Shown piece after piece: positions 9,958-19,400 of a stretch of 40,000 bases of DNA. Position 1 is the stretch's first letter. Every line of letters starts with the position of its first letter. This DNA comes from Symbiodinium natans (Eukaryota; Sar; Dinophyceae; Suessiales; Symbiodiniaceae), in NCBI GenBank assembly GCA_905221605.1, contig CAJNDS010002357.1:487831-527830 (forward strand), given 5' to 3'. The notes under the pieces were generated by a model. That model worked only from the letters and a program-made list of their open reading frames with translations, had not been told where the DNA came from and did no database searches. Made by a program: the position numbers and the translations under genes.

Positions 9958-10649
9958 TTCCGTGAAACCTTCGGGTACACAACCTTCAGGACAGGTGGTA
10001 GGTCTTTCCGCCTTTCCCGTGCTCAGGCCACAGCCGCTCCAGTCGTCGAAGAAGGTGCGGGGTTGGACGAAGGTTGTTCCACGAAGCGGGTGAACCCTTG
10101 GGGCTTGCAGGAATCCTGCTTCATTGCATAAGAGGAGTGTGTGTGTGTAGGTTCCTATTGGGGCCTGGAGTTTTGCTATTCTTGATCTTCCGAGGGGCTG
10201 CATTGAGATTCTGCACGTGAAGGTGGCGCCCTTGGCCATAGCGTGAAGCATCAGGAAACTCCAGAACATCAGGTTCCTTTCTCTCATGCGCATGCTTATC
10301 GGCACATCCGGCCCTACTAGAAGTGGCCCACAGGGCTGCATCCGGCCTCACGGAAGCTACACGCCGATTGACAGCAGCCCACCTTGATATTCTCAAAGAC
10401 CTTCTCAAAAGAACTCGCTCGTTCGTCTCTGGTCTGGCTGGACAATGCAGTCCTTTCCATTGTTGTAGCGCAAGCGGCTCCTGATAGAAAGCTTTGGCAA
10501 CACATTCATAAGCCCAAGTGATTGTGCTACATATCGTTACCTTCGAGCACGCATGATTTTGACGTGCTTTTAGTTTGGCTGGATCCCGTTGGCCTCAAAC
10601 CGATGGTTTCAATCGGTTCTGGTGGTTTGCCAACTTGCAATTTTCGCAG

Positions 10650-10810
10650 GGAAAGGAAATATGAAAACAGTACACCATGTGATGAATACGCCAGATGCTG
10701 CCGCAGGAGACAACGACCCCGGCGAGATCCGCATCGCACCTCGCCTTGCATGCCAGATTCTAATTGCGCTTGCAGCGCATCCGGTCGCTTTCTTTATCCT
10801 GGAACCCTAA
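10650..10810 (+). CDS. candidate terminal exon with hydrophobic C-terminus
   Basis: CGCAG|G acceptor; reads MNTPDAAAGDNDPGEIRI and then APRLACQILIALAAHPVAF before TAA. The end could be a membrane-associated helix. A (GT)n tract lies at 10136-10150; 9742-10640 is otherwise unassigned. Confidence 0.45.
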
Positions 10811-11248
10811 CCTTCACCACAGCCTCTTAGCACCCCGTCTTCAGGATGCCACCGTCAAGAGCGGTTTTGTCCACGCTTGAGGTGTGTAGCCAGAGTATGC
10901 CGAAGCCTAAGCTGCCCTTCGCGGCCGAAGCTTGAATGCCAGGTTGGCAACCCCAAACAACTGCTTTTTCCAGTCATGAAGCATGCAGACACCAAGGAGA
11001 CCCCGCGCTGACCTGGACAAGGCTGCAGGGGGGGTTGGCAACATGCGACCAAGAAGCAATGCGCAAAGCTTCGCATCCTGAAGCCGCAAGAATCGCACTC
11101 TGCTTTCTTTGTGTGTTTTGTGAGGTGCCATAGTGCCGTGTCTTCCCTTTTGCGCGGTTGTTTGCAATGCTCGGCTCCGGTGCTAGGCATGTCTACAGAG
11201 CTTCAGATATGACGGCAGGGAATAAGAGGGTGTGCTGTCCCTCCGACA

Positions 11249-11383
11249 GAAATCCAGATCAAAGTAGCAGTAGTGGCCATCTTCCTGGCGAGTTTGGGGA
11301 TTTACGCTGGCCTCTCTTTGGCCCATGGCGCTGCCCGGAGAGTCCAGGGAGACTCCAAGTGCCTCCAGGCAGCTGTCGAATGA
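11249..11383 (+). CDS. candidate exon with membrane or signal-anchor helix
   Basis: Open frame EIQIKVAVVAIFLASLGIYA then GLSLAHGAARRVQGD and TGA. Strongly hydrophobic 20-residue core preceded by a charged residue. The start is uncertain (open back to about 11215). A TTTAGGG stretch follows at 11430-11456. Confidence 0.4.
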   Translation, partial: EIQIKVAVVAIFLASLGIYAGLSLAHGAARRVQGDSKCLQAAVE

Positions 11384-11493
11384 GCTGGCGCGGAGGCCTT
11401 CTTCCGAAGCAGGTCTGTGGGCTGAAATTTAAGGTTTAGGGTTTATTTGGTTTAGGGAATAGTGCTTGCAGGCGGTGCATCGAAGCAGGTTGT

Positions 11494-11853
11494 ATGCCCC
11501 AAACAATGCTTGCACTATGGGGTTCCTATGTTAGGAGGAGTGCGCGTGTGTGCGCACGGGGCCTCGAAATCGATGACCTCCCAATCTTTCCTGTGGGCCT
11601 GGATGGTTTTCGCCCAGGCGCTGCGCGTATTGCGAATCGCGATGACCCTCCTGGTGTTTCCGTGTGCCCGCGTCGCTGTCGCTTAGGTGCCGTGAGCTCA
11701 AACGTTTATGGCATCCAAAAATTCCAAACAGGGTCACGAAAATGGGTCAGAGATGCACATTCCTGCTTTTGGGAACTCTCACCCCGGTCCCGTGTGCCTC
11801 GTAAAGTGCAGACCCATCCTTGCTTGTGGGCCCTGTGCGAAAACGCTTTTTGA
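11494..11853 (+). CDS. candidate coding segment upstream of coiled-coil gene
   Basis: 119 codons; the middle reads GLEIDDLPIFPVGLDGFRPG and then AARIANRDDPPGVSVC with acceptable codon bias. A second frame is open over part of it. It may be a 5' exon of the coiled-coil gene at 12000. Confidence 0.3.
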   Translation: MPQTMLALWGSYVRRSARVCARGLEIDDLPIFPVGLDGFRPGAARIANRDDPPGVSVCPRRCRLGAVSSNVYGIQKFQTGSRKWVRDAHSCFWELSPRSRVPRKVQTHPCLWALCENAF

Positions 11854-11999
11854 GTGTCCTTGGGATGTTTTGTTGTCATCCGGAGTGGTCTTGGAGTGCT
11901 CTCGGAGCGGTCTTGGCATGCTCTTGCAGTGTTGTCGCGATTTTTTCGGACTGCTTTTGAAGCGGTCTTACACATTTTGGGGTCTATGCTGGCATACGA

Positions 12000-14372
12000 A
12001 TGCTATCAAATAGTCAGCTCGCCCACGCGCAGATTTGTCAGCAGTTAGCGGAATGTGCCTTTGGAACTGGGCTGAGAGGTGAAGAGGTGGACCGCATTGC
12101 GAGCCAGGCTCGGCAAGTCATCGCGGAGAGCCGAAGGCTGTTAGATACACAGTCTTCGCACAGCGGTTTTGGTTCGCTGGCCAGCGACCGCAGCGACCGC
12201 ACTTTGCCGAGTTCCGTGCGTCCTCCTGTGAACTCGGTGAACTCAGCGCGAGAGGCCCAGTCGGAGGAGCAAGAGCGACGGCGCCGACAGGATCGTGAAG
12301 CAGAGCGCGCAGCCTTGGAGCTTGAGAAGCGCTTCGACGAGGACCTGCGGAAGCAGAAGTTGGCCACCCGTCAGGCCGAGGCGCTCCTAAGCGAATGCCA
12401 GGCAGAGCTGGAGAGGCGCAGGGGGGACACGCCGGCTGCAGGCTCCAGGAGCCCTGCAGAAATCAGGGAGGAGGCAGCGCAGCTGCGCCAGGCGGCCAAG
12501 AAGGCCGAGGAGTCTGCACGGCAGCAAGCGAGTGAGCAGCGGGAGGTGCGGCAAAGACTGCAGCAGCTCATCGATGCTGCTAAAGCTGAGGTGTCTGAGG
12601 CAGTACAGCAGCGAGCCGATGCCATCAAGGAGAAGCAGGCGTCCATGCGCCGGCAACAGAAGCAGCTACAGAAGGTTCAGGCCACGTGCGTGGAACTGTC
12701 TCAGCAGATCAAGGAGAAGAAGCGTCTTTGTGAAGAGACCGACAGGCAGACGAAGTCGGCTGGAGTGTCCATTACCAGGTCCAGGCGAGAAGCCACAGAA
12801 GTCGCAGCGCTCGCCAGCGCTCTTCAGAGCCGGCTGGATGTAGAGGAGACAGAGACGGTCGAGACGATCGAGACCTTGGAGAGTGGGGAAGGCTCCCGGT
12901 GCGACACTGGCGCCACTGGTTCAGACAACAGCCTGCGTAAGCTGGAGGAGACGGCGCTCTCGGCCAAGGTGGTTGGCACGCAAAACCGTTGCCGGAGCTT
13001 GGAGCAGCAAGCGCTTGCAAGCGCCTCCAGGGCAGAGGAGCTCTCTGCCCTCGTGGAACTTTATCAGCTCCGGCTATCGCAGCCAGGCGACGCTGGTGTT
13101 GCAGGTGATGCTGGTGCACCGAAAGAGCTTCATGCTGCCCAGGAGGAGCATGCCGAGTTGAAGGAGGCACATCGTCAGGCTTTGGCACAGCTGAATGGTC
13201 AGCACTTGCAGAAACTGGTGACTTCCCTTACAGAGCCCATTCGCACTTCCAGGACTGAGAGCACGCCCTCACCGAGCCCAGCTGGGTTGTCGGAGGCTGC
13301 GCAAAAGATCGTAAGCTGCGAAGCCGAGCACCTACGCGAGCTGTGCCTCGTGGAGCAGCGAGTCGCCGAACACGAGCTGTCTCAGTACGAGGCATTTCTT
13401 GCTGGACCGGAGGCTGGTAAGGCGAGTAGCTCTGTGGGCACACTCCAAGAGTTGCAAGGCAGAGGGAAGCTGAGGGCTGCACGGCTGATCCACGACTCTT
13501 TGCATCAGCTAGGCAGTCGCCTGGAGCATGTCATGCAGGGAGAGGTCGCTGGCTTGGACCTCTCGGGCAAGATCGGCCCTGTGCTTGTGGAACGTCTCAA
13601 CGGCAGCATCCGCAAGGGCATCGAGGTGGCCAAGGAGGAGTTGCAGTGCCGGCGTTCCGAGCTTTCCGAGCTTACTGCCCAAGGCGAGCCGGGTGCCCTG
13701 GGAACGCAGCATGCGCAGCTCCGCGAAATGCTCGACGAAGCGCGGGCATCTTGCCAGGGCCAGACTGAGCTCTGTGCGCAGCTGCGCTCCTCTGTGGCGG
13801 CCCTCGAGGCCGAGGCTGCCGCCCAGATGCAACAGCGTGAGGAGGAGCTGGGCCGTGGGGCGGCGCTGCGCACCCGGCTGGAGGAGGCATTGCGTGCAGA
13901 GGCAGCCATGGGTATGGAGCTGTGCTCCAAACTTGAGGAGGAGTGCCGTGAGTTGAGAGTGTCGGCACAGGGCCTAGAGCTGTCATCCAGCCACGAGACC
14001 CAGGCGTGCGAGTTGCTTCGAGAGGAGCTTAACGCCAAGGAGGAGGCGGCCGAGCAGCTCGCAGCGAGGGTGGCTGGATTCGAGCACGCGGATGCCGAGT
14101 TGGAGCAACGGCGGCAGGGTCTCCAGTCCCGCATGGCTGCAGTGTCCAAGGCGCTGGACTTCAAGACTGCCCAGGCGAAGAAGGTCCACGAGGAAGCGCA
14201 GGCGTGCTGCAAGGCTCGGGCCCAGGCGGTGGTGGCCACAGAGGCGGAGCGCATGGCGCTGCACGCCGCGTTGGCCAACCTGGAGGCCGAGAAGCAGGCG
14301 TCGTTGTCCCAGGAGCGACTGCTGGATCGCAGTCCTCCTTCGTCCACGGCACAAGCCGCTGGTGTACAGTAG
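12000..14372 (+). CDS. long coiled-coil protein, 790 codons, no introns seen
   Basis: A single open frame of 790 codons with strong G/C preference at third positions and no in-frame stop. The product is rich in Glu, Gln, Ala, Leu and Arg with heptad-like stretches from about residue 80 to 220 (REAQSEEQERRRRQDREAER), 330-480 and 560-770. Short Ser/Pro/Thr-rich breaks lie near residues 60-75, 300 and 410, and the C-terminus is non-helical. No signal peptide, membrane segment or catalytic motif is visible. It resembles centrosomal, basal-body or cytoskeletal scaffold coiled coils in composition only, so I do not name it. The frame is open upstream of the ATG to about 11969 and AG sites lie at 12008-12015, so the 5' end may be an exon boundary. 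It is striking beside the fragmented RPN10 and could be a retrogene. Confidence 0.85.
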   Translation: MLSNSQLAHAQICQQLAECAFGTGLRGEEVDRIASQARQVIAESRRLLDTQSSHSGFGSLASDRSDRTLPSSVRPPVNSVNSAREAQSEEQERRRRQDREAERAALELEKRFDEDLRKQKLATRQAEALLSECQAELERRRGDTPAAGSRSPAEIREEAAQLRQAAKKAEESARQQASEQREVRQRLQQLIDAAKAEVSEAVQQRADAIKEKQASMRRQQKQLQKVQATCVELSQQIKEKKRLCEETDRQTKSAGVSITRSRREATEVAALASALQSRLDVEETETVETIETLESGEGSRCDTGATGSDNSLRKLEETALSAKVVGTQNRCRSLEQQALASASRAEELSALVELYQLRLSQPGDAGVAGDAGAPKELHAAQEEHAELKEAHRQALAQLNGQHLQKLVTSLTEPIRTSRTESTPSPSPAGLSEAAQKIVSCEAEHLRELCLVEQRVAEHELSQYEAFLAGPEAGKASSSVGTLQELQGRGKLRAARLIHDSLHQLGSRLEHVMQGEVAGLDLSGKIGPVLVERLNGSIRKGIEVAKEELQCRRSELSELTAQGEPGALGTQHAQLREMLDEARASCQGQTELCAQLRSSVAALEAEAAAQMQQREEELGRGAALRTRLEEALRAEAAMGMELCSKLEEECRELRVSAQGLELSSSHETQACELLREELNAKEEAAEQLAARVAGFEHADAELEQRRQGLQSRMAAVSKALDFKTAQAKKVHEEAQACCKARAQAVVATEAERMALHAALANLEAEKQASLSQERLLDRSPPSSTAQAAGVQ

Positions 14373-15029
14373 CACCCGCACGACGGTGTGCACTCGTTAA
14401 CGCTAGTTGAACCGCTGGTTCAAGATCAGAAAGACACGGCGAATCATGCTTCGTGTTCATGCTGTTGCTGCTGTTGCTGCTGCTGCTGCTGCGGGAAAGA
14501 CTCCAAGGTGCTGACAGCAAAATTAAAAGCCTCGGAAGCTTTTGGGGGCTCATGCACTCTCTTGGCAGGGTGCTGGAGCCCCACTCTGCAGTGAGGCTTT
14601 CCCGTTGCACTGAGCCCCAACGAGAACCACCAGTGTGGGACCTTCGAGACCCAATGGTTTCATGTTTTGTGACAGAAGCCAAGGTTTTCAACGATGAGCT
14701 TCAGGCTTCAGGGCTAGTAGATTGAGGTAGATTCTTTAGAGCAGGGGGCCAGGGGGTCTGGAAGGTATGGCATGGCGCGGACACACTCGGGGGCCACGGA
14801 CAGGAAAGCGCTGGAAAATGTGCGGCACACGCAGCAGGTCCTACCTTCCCGATGATGCTCACAGCTAGGTCTAGCTAGGTCTAGACCCAGCTCTAAATGT
14901 GCTCAGGCTGGAAACTGCAACTATCGGCCGAAAGACCCAAGTCCCAGAACCCTCAAAACGAGTCCTGTGCTCTGGAGCCACTGCAGCGCGATGCGGGACA
15001 TATGATAGTATACGATGCGCTCTAGCAAG
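14373..15029. other. intergenic stretch between coiled-coil gene and RPN10
   Basis: Contains a (TGC)n run at 14458-14493 and a short double copy of ctaggtctag near 14873-14885. The ATG-bearing first exon of RPN10 should lie here. No spliced-leader-like acceptor or polyadenylation signal could be singled out. Confidence 0.6.
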
Positions 15030-16437
15030 CTCCTACCGAGGTGATGATCTGCCTCGACAATTCGGACTTTACAAGGCTGTCTCTCAATCTGTACAAAGGT
15101 TCATTGTTTCAGGGCCTTCAGGGGGCTTCGAACAAATTGTTTAGACTTCGATGAGCTTATGGCTTGCGATGGCCAGCCTTAACACCAAGCATTCAGACAT
15201 CACCGACATCCGCCGACATACCTTGTCATCATATTGCCATTGCAAAAGCCTGAACTGCTCCTGAATCCGAAGCCTATAGGTAGATCGGAGGCCACTGTAC
15301 ATTGGAGCCATATCCCAAGATCGCCCAAACTCCACAGCCAAACAAATGCCTCGCAGGAATGGTGATTACATGCCCACACGCTTCGACTCGCAAACTGATG
15401 CAGCCAACCTTTTGTGTGGCGCAAAGTGCGGCCGGCGAGCTTAGTCCTGTCCAAGATTTTAGGATGAAGGGTTAGGTGACGGAATTCTTCATGTGCTTCC
15501 TGTTAGTTGTGGGGAGCGCCTGCACCTTCCTGAGCAGCTGCGCCAGTGCTCCAACTTTGCTTCGGGGTCAGTTAGAAGAGCGCTTTAGGTGCAGTCCAGA
15601 GCAAGCCCTGAACCTCAATCCGTGGCCAGTGCCAGGACCAATCAGAACCCAGAGAATGCTGTTGGCATCCTGGCGAGCGCCGGAGACCGGATCGAGGCAA
15701 GGTCTAGGGTTCAGGGAGCTCGTCTGCACAAACCGGACTCCCAAATCCTGAGAGCATCTGTTTGAGGGTCGGTTTCCAGGGTTATGAAAGGACAGTGTCT
15801 GTTTATTTGTGCGTTTTTGGGGTTTAGTTTGTCTTTAAGCATTGCAGAGCTGTAGGGGCTGAGCGTTGGTTCAGCCTATGCAGCCGCAACGCCCATCCAG
15901 GTCATGGTGACCCCAACAGCAGATTTGGGAAGACTGGCCGGGAGCCGTAGTTTTCCCGAAAGTCGGATCCGGCTGGTGAGGCTAAGTCCTAAGCCCAAAG
16001 CCGGCGTTTTGTAGATTCTCGTTCCAGCAGCTTTGACGGTCCCACTTTCTCACCACCTTTACTGCCCCCCTGAAGTTGTGAAACGTTCAAAGACGTGAAC
16101 TTAGCGTTTGGCCGTGCAGCTTTCGTCCTGGTTTGCATTGTTTTTTCGGCGTTGTCAGCGTTTTCACACTCTTTCGCGACTCATGGATGGCATTCACTAG
16201 CCGCTGAACGACTACAAGTCCTGTTCCACCACCGCCCTCTCCAAGGTGACTGAGCTGAACAGAGTTCAGATAGGCAGGTCCTTGTGCAGGGCATCAGAGT
16301 TCCGGTAGAAGTCTGCGCAGCCTAGCTGCCACGCAAGAGGGGCAGGGCTGACTTCAGTTCACCTTGCCTTTTCATAGCATGCGAGTCTGACAGGTGGCAA
16401 TTCCGATCTTCTCCGCGCCATTCAGACGGCGCAGTTA
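15030..16437 (+). CDS. RPN10: RPN10 exons 1-6: first half of VWA domain
   Basis: Exon 1 encodes EVMICLDNSDFTR, matching the first VWA strand and its Asp-x-Ser metal-site-like motif (family: MICIDNSEWMR). Exon 2 reads NGDYMPTRF then DAANLLCGAK. Exon 3 carries the hallmark NPENAVGIL and ends AGDRIE. Exon 4 is VMVTPTADLGRL, exon 5 VTELNRVQIG, and exon 6 GGNSDLLRAIQTAQL. Each aligns without gaps to plant and animal Rpn10 as I recall them. Only intron 2 (at 15426) has a GT donor; introns 1, 3, 4, 5 and 6 begin with GC. Introns here are 120-344 bases. Exon 1 could alternatively begin at 15026. Confidence 0.9.
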
Positions 16438-19400
16438 GCAGGGGACTTGGGCGGCCACAGGGGATGTTCCCAATTCTGGGTCGGCCCATGTCAGGACCGA
16501 GGACTCGAAGGTGTGTTGTGTGCGGGTTTAAGGCCTCAGCATTTAAAGCCTAAACCCGAAGCCCTAAGCTCCAAGCCCTAAGCCCTAAGCCCTAAGCCCT
16601 AAGCCCTAAGCCCTAAGCCCTAAGCCCCAAGCCCTGAACCCTAAACCCGAAACCCCCACTGAGATCTTCGCAGGATGGGCTGGCAGCATGTGCTTTCGAC
16701 CGCTTTCCCTGCATCGTGATGATTTGTCCTTGTGATAACTATCTCGCATATGAGAATTTATGTGCTCGGCGTGTGCCGAGGCCCTGAAGCACAGGCAAAA
16801 CAAAAAGCAGAAGCAAAGGCCAGGCTTTACAGTTACAGGGCTTTGCAGAGGTTTTGCGGGGCTTTCCAAGGACTTTCCGGTGAACGGTGGTCGAGTATTG
16901 GGACATATTTGGACTTGTGCCGTCTTTCTGTTGATGTGGCTCCAGTGTTCTACTCGAGAGCCATAGTTCAAGTCGCTAGCTCCTCTCGCTACCTTAGACC
17001 ATCGGTCTCGCAAGGCATCTTGAGGCCGTGGGCTTCGTTAAAACCGTTCAGAAGGTTGGGCAACAGAGGCCCCCACAATTTGTGACCCAAAGCACCCCGC
17101 TCTGCGACACGGCTTTACGCAAGCGCACAACAGTGCATTCAAGACTTGCAGGATTATCGCCTTTGTCGGCAGTCCGGTAACTGCGACAGAGAAGGCCTAT
17201 CCGACCCACCACGCTTTGTCTCAATTGCGCTGTTGTTCTTGTGCGTCTTTTTGGGAGTTTCACTTGTCCCGCCTTGACAACGCGCTGCTCATCATCATCA
17301 TCATCATCATCACCATCATCATCACCATCACCATCACCATCACCATCACCACATCATAGCTCAAGAGAGATAAGTGGGCTTCGAAGGGTGAGTTTGTCTT
17401 TTCGCAGGGCATGCAGACAAGGGGACCTCCGAGTTAGGCCGTTGACCAATTTGAGAAGAGTTGCTTTCTCTCCATGTTGCTTTCAAGGGCATCATGTTGC
17501 AACGATGGTGTACGATACACTGTTGACTCTGCCATCACGCGCTGAGAAGGTGCAGCCTCAAGCAGTTATAGGCTGAGAAGCCACATCTGCAACGCTCTTC
17601 TGCATCTACATTCTGCTGTATTCAATGCTTACGACCGCCAGTCGCGCTCAGGGTTCGGATGTAGGAGGATTATCGGTTTCCAAAGATGTCCTAGTTTCCA
17701 AGGAAGAGTTAAGCACCAGAGCATGCCTTCTGACAGAAAGGAGCTGGAAACATTGGGCAAGAATCTGAAGAAGAACAGCCTCCAAGCTGCATCGAGCTGC
17801 ATCTGCGACTCAAGGCTGTGAGCATATCTAATGTCCAGAAGTTCAGCCTTCGAGCGAGTAAGTTTCCAAAATAGCAAAGACTCCAGACGCTTTAGCCGTG
17901 CCTACAGGACCCTCTGACTGTCAGCGTGTTCCCCGTTTCACGGGCAATGTCTGGGGTACAGAACTGATGAAGGCCATCATAGGCGCAAAGACCGGGAGTT
18001 GATGGTCCTTGGTGCCTGAGTTAGAGCGCATGGAAACTTGGGCTTCAGGGTTTAGGCTGGTAGTCGGCAGTGATGTCAGGAGCCTGACGGCTTCGGAGCT
18101 TCATTCTCGGGTTTTATGGAGAGACTCCACCAATTTTCAGTCATTCAGGGTTTAGTTTGGGAACTTGGGGTATTGGGGCTCGGGTTTCGGTTTGAGGTCG
18201 GGCTTTGTAGAAGTAGAAGGATTCATGGCTCGGTGGTCGGCAAGGCTTCGGTGCAGAGTGCCCAGGCGTAGCCTTAGACCTTGTGAGCTTCGGCGAGGTG
18301 GAGGAGAATGCCTGGGGCCCTGGCTGAGGATCTATAATGTATGGCAATAGATGGTTGACCTAACGGATTCAAGTGCGACTAGCTTCGCGCTCGTGGTGGA
18401 GATGCCTTCGCTTTGCAGAAAATGCAGCGAGGGTCATGTTTTTCGGCTGTTTCGTGTTTTCCGTTCGTGGCCAAACCTTGTTTCCAGTCAGCTCTACACA
18501 GCGCAGGACAAACGCACACAGCCAATGCGACGTAGGAGTCATCAGAAGTCCTAGCTTGCTAGCAAGCTAAATGTAATACAATGCACCTCCAAACCCCTAC
18601 TTGAGCCTGAAAGCTCGGCAAAACGCAAGCGAGTGTGAGATGTTTGGAAGCTCACAAGGGTTCTGGCGACTAGGGCTGAAAACGTTGCGTTTGGGGGTTC
18701 TTACTACTGTAGAAGAAGAAATCAGATTTCGATCGCAAAATGCAAAGCGCTCCTGCCTGGGTTGTCAATGGCAATGAACGCGAAATCTAACGCCTAATTC
18801 CTGCTGACATGAAAACAAGGAAACAAAACCATCAGAATCGCCATCTTCACAACCTTACAGTCACCTGAGCACTTCCTGCAGCAATGAACCCGTTGGGTAC
18901 TAGTCCTGAGCCCAAGTTCCCAATTTCCCTCTAAGCTTCGCATCTGGAAAACTCTGCAAAATTCCCGCAGATATGGTTGACTTGTCATTCGTGCATCAAG
19001 GATTTTGGGCTTTACGGACTGCCAAGGCGCCAAAGTTGGAGAAGCTGATGAATGCCCTGAATAGCCAGGATACATCGCATCTGCCAGGCTCTCAGGTCTT
19101 AGGATGTAAGCAAAGGCCAGGTCGGTGGTCTTTTGGCTGGGGCCAGGGCTTTTGCTTTGCCGGAGTTTACTTTGCTCCAACCCTGGCTGCGAAGTCCCCT
19201 CCAACCCAGCGCCGGAAGTGCCCTTAGCCCTTGCTTCCTCAATGTGCAGGCTCGCAGGAATGTCCAAATGGGTCATGAAGGACAAATGTAACCACGAGCA
19301 CCAAGCCAGAATAGAGCCTGTGCCGACGCAAAGTCCACAGTAAGTCTGAACCTCACCTAAACGAACCCCAAGCAGTCAGTCCCTAATCCCAAAGCCTCCG

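Noticed and set aside
13505-14347. 280-codon antisense ORF
   Set aside because: Mirror of the highly biased coiled-coil gene; Ser/Arg/Cys-rich composition is that of an antisense shadow.
16442-16458. GDLGGH as an RPN10 exon
   Set aside because: No usable donor in the needed phase, and superseded by the exon at 16394-16437.
16674-16697. Exon-like DGLAACAF after a CCCTAAG array, length-compatible with RPN10
   Set aside because: The true exon at 16394-16437 (GGNSDLLRAIQTAQL) joins 16781 directly with exact family length and phase, so this is a chance match.
16900-16990. tRNA-like boxes around agttcaagtc
   Set aside because: No matching stems and a poor A-box; lies inside RPN10 intron 7.
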